64,000 bases of DNA, from positions 57,109-121,108 of the forward strand of contig JANXOF010000086.1 of NCBI GenBank assembly GCA_025353725.1, given 5' to 3'. Origin of the DNA: Polyangiaceae bacterium. Its GTDB lineage: Bacteria > Myxococcota_A > Polyangia > Polyangiales > Polyangiaceae. Positions 20,101 to 27,092 of the stretch are shown here, piece after piece. The notes beneath the pieces are model-generated. The model worked only from the letters and a program-made list of their open reading frames with translations, made no database searches and had not been told where the DNA came from. Made by a program: the position numbers and the translations under genes. The stretch's first letter is position 1. Every line of letters starts with the position of its first letter.

Positions 20101-21251
20101 GAAGCGGTGAACGCCGGATCGCGAGCGGCCAGCTCGAGTCGGCTACGCGTGACTTTGCCCGAGCGATCGAGCTCTGCGACCTGGAGCTTCGCGACTCACG
20201 CGAGCTTGCGGGATGGTTCGCAAGACTCGCGGGCGCGGTGCACCTCGTTCGCGCGTTACCGGAGGCGGCTCTCCTTTGCGACCGCGTCATCGCGCGGATG
20301 GACGCGTCGCACGCGTCCGCTCCCGTCGTTCTGAACGGCGTACCGGTCGATAGCCTCGAGCTCCGCGTGCGGGTCCGTATCGACGCGGGGCGCATTCTCG
20401 GGGCACTCCACCAGTTTGACGCCGCGCGCGCACACTTCGCTTCCGCCGAAGCCATCGCGCAGCAACGGCGTGAACTCGTGAAGTCCTCGCTCGTTGCGGC
20501 TGCGGAACTGTCAGGGCGCCAGGGGGACTTCAAACGCTCGCTTGCACTTTTTGAGCGCCTGCAGACGGTGACAACCGCGGGGGGAGACAAGCTCGAAGAG
20601 CATAAAATTCTTGTCGGTCTCGTGCATACGAATGCTGCGATGGGCGATCACGCGTCCGCGATGCGTCATTTCGATCGTGCGACGGCGCTCCTGCCGAGCG
20701 AGCCGACGCTCGTGTGCGAGCACCTCAAGTTGAGGGCGCTCATTGATTACTTCGCCCGCGACTTTCGGCCTGCAGCGGCACGATGCGAGCAGGCTACCGA
20801 CCTGGCTCGCGAGCTCGGGTTGAACTACGAAGTTGCGGTGGGTCTGCACAACCTCGGTGATATCCTCATACACACCCTCGATTACGCGCGCGCCTATGGC
20901 GCCATCAAGCAATCCCTCGCGTTTTGCGATGAGCTTGGTCACGACCGCCTTGCGAGCCACAATCGAATGTTTCTCGCGTTTCTCGATGGCCTTGCAGGAG
21001 ACACGGAAGCCGACCGCGTGCTCGTGCAGGGCATTCGCTACGCCGAGTCGAACGAGTTCACGTGGGATATGCTCGACGGCCGCCGGCTGCGCGCCAAACT
21101 TTTCGCGTCGCTTGGCGAGACCGAGCGAGCGCGCGTTGAATTTCTGAAACTACGCGAGCTCGCACGAGCTGCGGGAAACCGGTTTATCGCTGACGACTGC
21201 GACAGCGCCCTTCGCTCGGCGGAAGTACCGGCACTTCGTGTGACAGCGTGA
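17181..21251 (+). CDS. multidomain Ser/Thr kinase - degenerate cyclase - AAA ATPase - TPR regulator
   Basis: A 1356-aa cytoplasmic signalling protein. Order: Hanks kinase (about 11-290; Gly loop GRGGMAEVF, Lys45, DFG Asp179), a class III nucleotide-cyclase-like domain (about 390-560; EVTALVVELPGRDD replaces the usual metal-binding DLVGFT, so it is probably inactive), a NACHT/AAA-like P-loop ATPase (Walker A GDRGVGKT, Lys599) and about 450 residues of TPR-like helices. The catalytic-loop motif is HLDVSPQN (His159-Asp161) rather than HRD. The Asp is kept, so activity is possible. The architecture matches large myxobacterial kinase-AAA-TPR regulators. The gene for a VWA-like lipoprotein follows 1 nt after the stop. 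Confidence 0.9.
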   Translation: MHGEFVTTTFGRYRLLERLGRGGMAEVFKAKSYGVEGFEKVVVIKRILPELAQSDPFVAMFIHEAKLAVRLSHANVVQVFDLGLAPGTVTGGMPSPDAYYMAMEYVSGLDLATLLSRCRRQSVSIPVVLAVYIAAEVAKGLDHAHRRRDEQNQPLDIVHLDVSPQNVLLSLEGEVKVTDFGIAKAVGALEKSSSAADDTQTRQLKGKFGYMSPEHAEGAPVDARSDLFSLGTVLYEMLAGVNPFNAPTSFETLRRVSTVEYPPVELLRPDVPSELVALLKTAMAPRREDRFADAGRMYEALLAFLYGFLSAQGRRFSAHDLAAFLVEFRTKDESGQHVVLDAETVPAQELTPIEVPAAHRLRHSSVAHFAVTDPLSTAATAASSAGLIDRASARGERREVTALVVELPGRDDPTLVERAAQTLARYGGRIVERELEHVAALFGTGDPDGRDTETATRCALVLLRGFAGVRQPSAGIHVGRIHVSGTDGVPSEGEPLSSLIATARGLSRAREGMCALSAPATRQVRDLFVFEALGAGASRAPGLSPSTMLVVSDVRGTRDPFGRFVGRKDELRAISDALASVTRRKASALTVRGDRGVGKTRLLFEVERRIRKGGYNVGWHIATCLPRGVDSPLSGIQCMLHVLCGVAEGDPDARVRQVVPRLRALGLHDDEVGAVLVALGAPAGFAHSNAKASLVNAFARMVVRLSEDRPHAFVWDEAHCMDPTSFGVLEAVLLRVPQARALFLFAARPAFSHPLEQTSGHSTFALDDLDLEDGEALVRACLGTQSPVPIELMSFIRQRAGGHPLMIEELVKALVEARAVTLGGELHVTTKLASQELALPKTLRGLVASRVARLAATPKAVLQAAAVLGEPVHTAVLSQITGVELAELETSLSALRAAVFLVSAGDHEPVFVSPIVREVVVDALTTEAAREIHLAAAQALEGVLGPQAVEQASRIAAHLYAAGQREQAGTWFARSGERRIASGQLESATRDFARAIELCDLELRDSRELAGWFARLAGAVHLVRALPEAALLCDRVIARMDASHASAPVVLNGVPVDSLELRVRVRIDAGRILGALHQFDAARAHFASAEAIAQQRRELVKSSLVAAAELSGRQGDFKRSLALFERLQTVTTAGGDKLEEHKILVGLVHTNAAMGDHASAMRHFDRATALLPSEPTLVCEHLKLRALIDYFARDFRPAAARCEQATDLARELGLNYEVAVGLHNLGDILIHTLDYARAYGAIKQSLAFCDELGHDRLASHNRMFLAFLDGLAGDTEADRVLVQGIRYAESNEFTWDMLDGRRLRAKLFASLGETERARVEFLKLRELARAAGNRFIADDCDSALRSAEVPALRVTA

Positions 21252-21252
21252 C

Positions 21253-22653
21253 GTGTTGAGAGCAACGCTCCGTTCGGCCTTCACCCTCGCGTTGTGCGCA
21301 TTCGCTTGCGCGTGCAGCCGACCTTACGTCGGGCGTGACGGTACCGTATCGTTCAACGAAAAAAGCGGAACCCACGGCGCCTCGGTGCTCACCGCGAATG
21401 GCGTGGAGTACCGAGACAATCGCGACATGCCCACGCCGATCTTGCGGCGGAGCCCGGACGAGCCGTTTCGAGCTCCGGTTGGCTTCATTCTCCCGCAGGA
21501 TGGCCGTTTCACGAAGACGAGTCGACCGACCGTGCTCGCGTCCGCGGGGCTCGCGATCGTGCTTCGCCCGAGTGACACGCGATTGCCGTCGTGGGGTGGC
21601 GAGGTACTCGTGCGCGTCGACATCGTTGCCCCTGCGACCGACGGCGATGCTCGATGGGGAGAGAACGTCGCGATCCTTGTCGATGGTGACGGGCCCGACG
21701 TAACCGCTCTTGCCGGTGCCGCTTTCGCACAACTCGCAGGTCGCGATCGGGTGACGCTTCTCGACGCGCGCGACGCACATGTCATCGTCCCGATGATGCC
21801 TGCTTCGCATCGTTCGATGGCCATCGCCGCACTGAGCCATTACCTCGCTCGTGGCCACACTACGACGTCTGCGCAAGCCCCGCGGATGATGGGTGAAACG
21901 CTGAAAAAAGCGGGTCTCGCGATCGCCTCGTCGGGGGTGACGCAGCGTGTGCTCGTCCTCGGGGAGCTCCCGATGGGGCGCGAGGAACTGGCCGAAACGG
22001 AGCGCCTGACTCAGCGCGGAGTTCAGTTCGGGGAAGTCCCTACGCGCGCTACAAGGCCTGATGACTTGAACGAACGCCTTGAGGCCGTTCGTACGCTCAT
22101 TCCGCAGGCAGGGCTCACGAAGTTTCGTGACGTACGACTCACCTTTCAAGGCACGCCTGCTCCGGCGCATGTCATCGAGGCCTCGGGCGGGGAAGCTCGC
22201 TGGGCGCTCGAAGCCGGAGAGCTCGTGCTCGGTAATGTTCGGGCCGGTGAGTCACGCACGGAGATGATCCGCGTCACGGTTCCGCCGTGGGTCGCGGGTG
22301 AGGCGTTCACGTTTACTGTGTCCGCGCACGTCGACGATCTCGACTACGGCGGTCCGCGTGATTTCGTAGCCGATGTGCCGTGCGTGTACGACGACGATAT
22401 CGAGCGAATCGCGAAGTCGCGCAACGGCGACGTCATTGCGTATGCGTCAGCGATGGCGTCGCTCCGCCGGCTTGATGCCGCGTTCACAGGCGACGACGTC
22501 GGCAAGGTGGGAGGTCTCCGGCGTATCGCGGAGCTTCAAGCTTCCTCGATGAGGCTGCTTGCGCGGGAGACGAAAGATGCCGCAATGCAGGAGCAGGCGG
22601 ATCTGTTGGTGGCGCTTCTGTCAGCCACGGGTACGTCTTCGGAGACGCGTTAG
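21253..22653 (+). CDS. lipoprotein with von Willebrand A-like domain
   Basis: A 466-aa predicted lipoprotein (ACAC, Cys21). Residues about 100-260 read like a VWA fold: VAILVDGDGPDV strand, then RVTLLDARD and VLVLGEL, but the MIDAS DxSxS is not intact (DGDGP). Residues about 290-380 form a beta-sandwich as in proteins with a VWA plus accessory domain. It starts at GTG (21253), one base after the kinase stop, so the two are probably co-translated. This suggests an envelope sensor or output for the kinase. The VWA assignment is moderate. Confidence 0.7.
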   Translation: MLRATLRSAFTLALCAFACACSRPYVGRDGTVSFNEKSGTHGASVLTANGVEYRDNRDMPTPILRRSPDEPFRAPVGFILPQDGRFTKTSRPTVLASAGLAIVLRPSDTRLPSWGGEVLVRVDIVAPATDGDARWGENVAILVDGDGPDVTALAGAAFAQLAGRDRVTLLDARDAHVIVPMMPASHRSMAIAALSHYLARGHTTTSAQAPRMMGETLKKAGLAIASSGVTQRVLVLGELPMGREELAETERLTQRGVQFGEVPTRATRPDDLNERLEAVRTLIPQAGLTKFRDVRLTFQGTPAPAHVIEASGGEARWALEAGELVLGNVRAGESRTEMIRVTVPPWVAGEAFTFTVSAHVDDLDYGGPRDFVADVPCVYDDDIERIAKSRNGDVIAYASAMASLRRLDAAFTGDDVGKVGGLRRIAELQASSMRLLARETKDAAMQEQADLLVALLSATGTSSETR

Positions 22654-22707
22654 CGAAGCGTCTGGAGTGCGTCCGGCGGTACGAGGCAGGTCGGGGAGGC
22701 GGACCCA

Positions 22708-22880
22708 GGAAGCGGCCCTCTTCCGCGCGCGGTCGCTGGGATGCGACCGGTGGGGAGGTCGAGGTACGGCCGCCCCACTTCGTGGGTCCCCAGGCCACAC
22801 CCTGCGTGGGTTGCGTGGTCGGCGGCGTTGATTCTGCTCCTACGCGCGCGGAAGAGGACCACTTCCCGGCTCCGCTTTCC
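22708..22880 (+). ncRNA. candidate structured RNA (family not recognised)
   Basis: The gene-free stretch 22654-22919 is highly self-complementary. A perfect 15-bp helix joins 22717-22731 (CCTCTTCCGCGCGCG) with 22843-22857. Inside it are hairpins 22732-22747 (GTCGC/GCGAC), 22750-22778 (GTGGGG/CCCCAC with an inner GGTC/GGCC) and 22795-22818 (CCAC-ACCC/GGGT-GTGG). Outside, 22708-22715 pairs with 22872-22880 with one bulge. The closed multibranch shape suggests a stable RNA or a complex 3'-UTR. It lacks the signature sequences I know for RNase P, tmRNA, SRP RNA or 6S RNA. Strand is inferred from the flanking genes. Confidence 0.4.
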
Positions 22881-22919
22881 GTGTTGTTGAGTGGAGAGGA
22901 TTAAGACGAGGAGGGAATC

Positions 22920-23280
22920 GTGTGTCCACGACGTGCGAAGGGGACGGGAGACGACCTCGTGCGGGGCGTAGATGGCTTAGTTTTGGGCTCGTTCATCTTG
23001 ATTGGTTCCTTGGGTTGGGCCACATGTCTCGTGCATCGACGCAATTGAGGGCCCTCCCGTATGTGTGGACGAGGGATATCTCAAGTCTCTCAAGCCTGGG
23101 GTGGACCCTGAATCTAAAAAGAAGATCCAATGCCAGAACGCAGTTAGAGCGTACACCATAGCCTGCGAGGACCTCGCAACGGCGAAGCTAGAGTCGTTGG
23201 GACCTGCCGCGCGCTTCTTCACCGAAGCGGCTCTAGGCACATGCAAACGAAACCCACCCCAGAACATCACGAGCAAGTAG
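22920..23280 (+). pseudogene. small secreted Cys-containing protein, apparently frameshifted
   Basis: A strong ribosome site (GAGGAGGG) precedes GTG 22920. This frame encodes a basic start and a signal-peptide-like helix (VLGSFILIGSLGWATC) but stops at 23043-23045. The next frame is open from 23002 (TTG) to 23280 and encodes a Cys-rich, protein-like sequence (SCIDAIEGPPVCVDEGY, KKIQCQNAVRAYTIACED) with no good start of its own. Losing one base in the run TTGGGTTGGG would join signal peptide and mature part, giving about 120 aa. Either the gene is broken, or 23002-23280 is a separate small gene starting at TTG. No family recognised. Confidence 0.45.
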
Positions 23281-23290
23281 CGTTGCGTTC

Positions 23291-23673
23291 GTGACCGATA
23301 GCGTCATGATTTACCTTGGGGATCGCGCGTCACAATCCACTACGGCGTTAGCGGTTTCGGCAACACCGGCGACCGGCCAAACGGCGGGGATGATTTCTCG
23401 TGGGTATGGGGAGGCGACGCGGAGGCACAGGCCATCGCCCCATACACCTGGCAGGCTACAGTCAGGTTCACCAACCGCGATGCTCTGGTCTCGGGCGCCG
23501 TACGTGAACGGTTCGATTTTGCGGTTCGCATCGAGCTGCCGAATGGAGAGACCCATTGGGACAACGGCGGCAGCAACTACGGTTTCTGTGAAGTAGCGAT
23601 GCTGGACGAGCCGCGTGAGTGCCGGAGTCTCGCAGCCTATATCCCCGCGGCAGTTTCGATCATTAGCCGATAG
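23291..23673 (+). pseudogene. beta-rich domain protein broken by a 2-nt GC duplication
   Basis: From GTG 23291 (or ATG 23306) the frame reads ...SVMIYLGDR and then becomes nonsense. A second frame, open from 23302 to the stop at 23671-23673, continues with RVTIHYGVSGFG ... TWQATVRFTNRDAL ... FDFAVRIELPNGETHWDNG and YGFCEVAMLDEP but lacks any ATG/GTG/TTG near its beginning. Removing one GC from GATCGCGCGTC (about 23321-23331) restores a single 126-aa frame. The sequence vaguely resembles DUF6209 or carbohydrate-binding beta-sandwiches (aromatic-D-N-G...NYGF), but I am not certain. It lies 10 nt after the previous frameshifted gene. Confidence 0.5.
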
Positions 23674-23715
23674 GCAGACGCCGTGTATGAACTCCGTCGT
23701 CCACTTCAGTAGCGG

Positions 23716-24567
23716 TTACATGGCGAAGAGGCCGACGCTTTCGAGCGCGCCGTCTCGGATGTCGTAGAGGCGGACGCGCGGGGCGTCGTCTGCGTCGTCA
23801 ACGGTGGCCGGGGCGCCGAAGATTCGCGCTCGGTTTGCCACGCCGAGGACGTTTTGGCGGAGCTCGGCGATGCGGTCCACCACACGATGAAGGTGACCGT
23901 GGAGGATCTGCACATGCGGATGCCGCGCGAGCATGTCGAGCACGTGGGTGCAGCCGCGAAGGCCGTCGATCCATTGGGCGACGGGGTTCTTGTGATGAAT
24001 GAAGGGCGGGTGGTGCATCACGAGAACGATGGTCTTGTCGCGCAGCGCGCGATCCTCGACGCGAGCGCGCACCGCGCGGGCGGCCTCAGGCGTGAACATG
24101 CCGCCCGATCGCGCGAGTGACTGGAAGCATGTGGTGTCGATGGGCAAGAACGCGACGTTGCCGCGCATGACAATCTTACCCGTTTCTGTCGCGCTCGCGC
24201 TCGCCCAGCGCTTCAGTGGTCCCTCGAGCGCGCGTCGCCATGCAGCACCCGAGGTGTAAGCGTCGTGGTTGCCTGGAACGAGCGTGACGGCGTCCTCATG
24301 AATTCGCGCGTCGTCGAGCAGATTGGCAAAGTGCTCGAACTCCGTCGCGTCCCCCATTTCGGTGAGATCACCCGTAATCACGATGTGATCTGCGCCGCTT
24401 GCCTTTGCCGCAACGAGGGCTCGCGCGAGCTTTCGTGCGCGGCTTTTCGGGTCGATCGCGCGGCCAAGGCTCACGAACTTTGTCGCGAATCGATAGCGTG
24501 CGCCGGAGCGACGGGTCTGCGGATCGAGCGTGTGAACGTCCGAAAGATGAGCGATACGGCGCACCAA
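23716..24567 (-). CDS. calcineurin-like metallophosphoesterase
   Basis: A 283-aa cytoplasmic dinuclear-metal phosphoesterase. All five family motifs are present: LSDVH (Asp10, His12), GDLTE (Asp67), GNHD (Asn100, His101), MHHPP (His185) and HGHLHR (His223, His225). The length and motif spacing match the CpdA-like 3',5'-cyclic-nucleotide/phosphodiesterase group, but the substrate cannot be decided. It is followed 112 nt upstream by mpl on the same strand, with no sign of coupling. Confidence 0.9.
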   Translation of the reverse strand: MVRRIAHLSDVHTLDPQTRRSGARYRFATKFVSLGRAIDPKSRARKLARALVAAKASGADHIVITGDLTEMGDATEFEHFANLLDDARIHEDAVTLVPGNHDAYTSGAAWRRALEGPLKRWASASATETGKIVMRGNVAFLPIDTTCFQSLARSGGMFTPEAARAVRARVEDRALRDKTIVLVMHHPPFIHHKNPVAQWIDGLRGCTHVLDMLARHPHVQILHGHLHRVVDRIAELRQNVLGVANRARIFGAPATVDDADDAPRVRLYDIRDGALESVGLFAM

Positions 24568-24679
24568 AACCTCTGTCTAAGCGTGCATCAAAACGCACGC
24601 CCGCGCACGCAAAGACAGGGCTTCGTCCGTGCGAGGCGAAGGGGGGCTAGGTAGGATTCGGAGTTTGCGCGGCGTTCAT

Positions 24680-26158
24680 TCAACGAACGCGCCGTGCCGA
24701 GAGCGTATGTAGCAGACGTGCGTGTATGCCCCCGAACGCGCCGTTCGAGAGAAGCGCCACGGTGTCTCCCGGTTCCGCGCCTTCGAGGATGCGCGCGACG
24801 ATGGCGTCGATGCTCGCTTCAGCAGAAGCTTTGCTACCTATTTCTCTGGCGAGGCGTTCGAGGTCAAGTCGCTCGGCCTCGGGTAAGTTTTGTCGGCCCA
24901 GGGGGGCTAAAAGCACACGATCGGCTCGCGCGAACGCACTGACGTAGGCGGCTTGATGCAGCGCTCGACACGCTGTTGCGCTGCGTGGCTCGAAAACGGC
25001 CCACAGCCTCCCAGCCGGGTGGCGCGCACGAAGCGCGGCGAGCGTCTCCGTCACGGCTGACGGGTGGTGGGCAAAATCGTCGTAAAGAGCGACTCCGTCA
25101 GGTCGCCCCAGCAGATCCTGCCGCCTGCGGACGCCCGTAAAACTCGCGAGCGCCGTGCGGGCGGCGGCGACGCCAACCCCGAACCCCTCTGCGCACGCGG
25201 CAAGGGCGCCGACCGCATTTCGCACGTTGTGCGCGCCAGGAACCTTGAGCGCAAAACGGCCGCACGACGAGCCGCCCGCGTAGAGATCGAACGGTTGCGC
25301 GCCGCTGATCGGGTCGACAGCGACCATGGCACCGAGCCACGTTGGCGTGACGTCACCGGTCTCGTCGCCGTCGAGTCCGTAGAAGAGCGTCCTCGACGTC
25401 GCGTGGTCTTTTACGACACGTCGCGCAGTCGCGTCGCGTGCGTCGACGGCGAGCAAACCGTCACGCGGTATGCGCGCTACGAAGGCCTCGAATTGCGCCT
25501 CGTACGCCTGCACCGACGGATAGATGTCAATATGGTCGTGTTCGATGCTCGTCAGAATCGCGACGTCATCCGCGCCGACGCCCACGTAGTCAAAAAACTT
25601 GGGACTCTTGTTCCAGTATACCGCGTCGTATTCGTCGCCCTCCACCACGAACGGCGCAGGCTTGGCCGTCGCGCCGCTCGCGTTGGTGACGAGCTTTCGT
25701 TTGGTTGAGCCTATGGCGGCGCCGGAAGGAAAGTTGTGGGGGAGCCCGCCGATGAAGAATCCAGGTTCGAGGCCCGCTTCGTGGAGGATCCACGCGCACA
25801 TCGAGGATGTCGTAGTCTTCCCGTGGGTACCCGCGACGACGAGTGGTTTGCGACCCACGAGAAAGTGCTCTCGCAAGGTAGCCGACATGCTCGCGCGCCG
25901 TATCCCGAGCTCTTCCGCACGCAAGGCCTCTGGGTTTGTTTTCCCGAGCGCGTTGCCGACGACCACGAGTTCGAGCGATGCCTCGATGTGCTCAGCGGCG
26001 TATCCCTTAAGTGTGCGAATACCCGCGGCCTCGAGCGCAGGGCCCATCGGCGGGTCGAACGCGACGTCCGAGCCGCTGACGTCGTGCCCGGCGTCTCGCA
26101 AGAGCGACGCGAGTTGCGCCATACCTGTACCCGAGACTCCGACGAGGTGAACACGCAC
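24680..26158 (-). CDS. mpl: UDP-N-acetylmuramate:L-alanyl-gamma-D-glutamyl-meso-diaminopimelate ligase
   Basis: A 492-aa Mur-ligase family enzyme that reattaches the recycled murein tripeptide to UDP-MurNAc in the cytoplasm. The N-terminal Rossmann domain starts VHLVGVSGTGMAQLASLL; the ATP loop is GTHGKTTTSS (about 109-118). Mpl-specific wording such as GLPHNF, VEGDEYDAVYWNKSPKF and SIEHDHIDIYP distinguishes it from MurC. The C-terminal domain has YDDFAHHPSAV and FEPRS. The length (about 450-490) is normal. A 6-bp hairpin (24672-24690) spans the stop codon. Presence of Mpl implies cell-wall recycling. Confidence 0.95.
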   Translation of the reverse strand: MRVHLVGVSGTGMAQLASLLRDAGHDVSGSDVAFDPPMGPALEAAGIRTLKGYAAEHIEASLELVVVGNALGKTNPEALRAEELGIRRASMSATLREHFLVGRKPLVVAGTHGKTTTSSMCAWILHEAGLEPGFFIGGLPHNFPSGAAIGSTKRKLVTNASGATAKPAPFVVEGDEYDAVYWNKSPKFFDYVGVGADDVAILTSIEHDHIDIYPSVQAYEAQFEAFVARIPRDGLLAVDARDATARRVVKDHATSRTLFYGLDGDETGDVTPTWLGAMVAVDPISGAQPFDLYAGGSSCGRFALKVPGAHNVRNAVGALAACAEGFGVGVAAARTALASFTGVRRRQDLLGRPDGVALYDDFAHHPSAVTETLAALRARHPAGRLWAVFEPRSATACRALHQAAYVSAFARADRVLLAPLGRQNLPEAERLDLERLAREIGSKASAEASIDAIVARILEGAEPGDTVALLSNGAFGGIHARLLHTLSARRVR

Positions 26159-26246
26159 ACCACGAAGCTAGCGCAGTCCTACCAAACTTCGCTGACTTCG
26201 CTGACTTCGCGGGTGGGCCGCTGCGAGGCGTGCTTGGCTAGACACC

Positions 26247-27092
26247 ATGAATCGCAAGCTGCCGCACGGCGTTTTTGGCATCTGCGTGTCGGTTTTTGCG
26301 GCGTGCTCGCCGTTCGGAGGGGGCCAAGATGCGCCGGCGGAAACGAGTTCTTCGGCGCCGCTCGCGGACGTGGGCCCACTCGAGGCTGGCCCGCCGGCCC
26401 CGGCAGCGACACCTCCGGTGGCCCTGGCCGATACGGACCTTTGCAACGTCGAAGCCGGTGACGTGTGCCTCGACTTTGAAGATTCAACGAGCTGGAAGTA
26501 CGTCGGTGTCAAAAAGGCACCCGGAACTCTCGAGTTCGACGAGGTTAAGCCCTGGCGGGGAAGCAAGTCGGCTCACTTCAAAAAGTTACAGGCAGGCAAA
26601 GACCAAGCTCAAGCCACGCTTCTCGTACGCCAGCTACCGTTTCACGTGGGAAAATGCGATTTTATGCTCTGGTTCCAGCATACCGGAACCGGCTCGATTG
26701 AGATGTTCGCGAACTATCGCTACGCGAAGTCGCCGACGGGCTTCCTATCGTACGAGGCGCTTGGAATGGTTCACGAAGGCAAAACCCCGTATTCCCATAT
26801 GTCGGAGGCGCGGACAGGTCCTCTTCCGAATTCGACGTTCGCCTATAACTCTACTCGTCTCCCGTCTCTCGACGCCGCGATGGGTCATTGGGTTCGAGTC
26901 GAGACAGACGTGTCGAAATCGAGGAGCCAAGTCACGTTGGGCGGAACCACAACCGTCACCAAGCCGACGCTTTGGCCGGCCGATGAGGCGGAAGAATCGA
27001 CATTGATTTTCGGCATGAACTACGAGAGCGATGCGAGCGACACGTGGGAGATCTTCATCGACGACGTTCGCTGTCGGCGCGCTACGCCTTGA
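26247..27092 (+). CDS. lipoprotein with concanavalin-like (LamG-type) fold
   Basis: A 281-aa predicted lipoprotein: signal peptide with lipobox SVFAAC (Cys20), a Pro/Ala linker to about residue 70, then DVCLDFEDSTSWKYV leading into a beta-sandwich ending WEIFIDDVRC. The pattern resembles the polysaccharide-lyase/ConA-like module seen in myxobacterial surface lipoproteins. No catalytic residues can be pointed out. Its last 11 nt overlap the end of the convergent clpB-like gene. Confidence 0.75.
   Translation: MNRKLPHGVFGICVSVFAACSPFGGGQDAPAETSSSAPLADVGPLEAGPPAPAATPPVALADTDLCNVEAGDVCLDFEDSTSWKYVGVKKAPGTLEFDEVKPWRGSKSAHFKKLQAGKDQAQATLLVRQLPFHVGKCDFMLWFQHTGTGSIEMFANYRYAKSPTGFLSYEALGMVHEGKTPYSHMSEARTGPLPNSTFAYNSTRLPSLDAAMGHWVRVETDVSKSRSQVTLGGTTTVTKPTLWPADEAEESTLIFGMNYESDASDTWEIFIDDVRCRRATP

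Noticed and set aside
22654..22919. RNase P, tmRNA, SRP or 6S RNA as identity for the folded stretch
   Set aside because: Their signature sequences (for example GAGGAAAGTCC for RNase P, GGAAGCAGC for SRP RNA, the CCA-ended acceptor of tmRNA) are not found.
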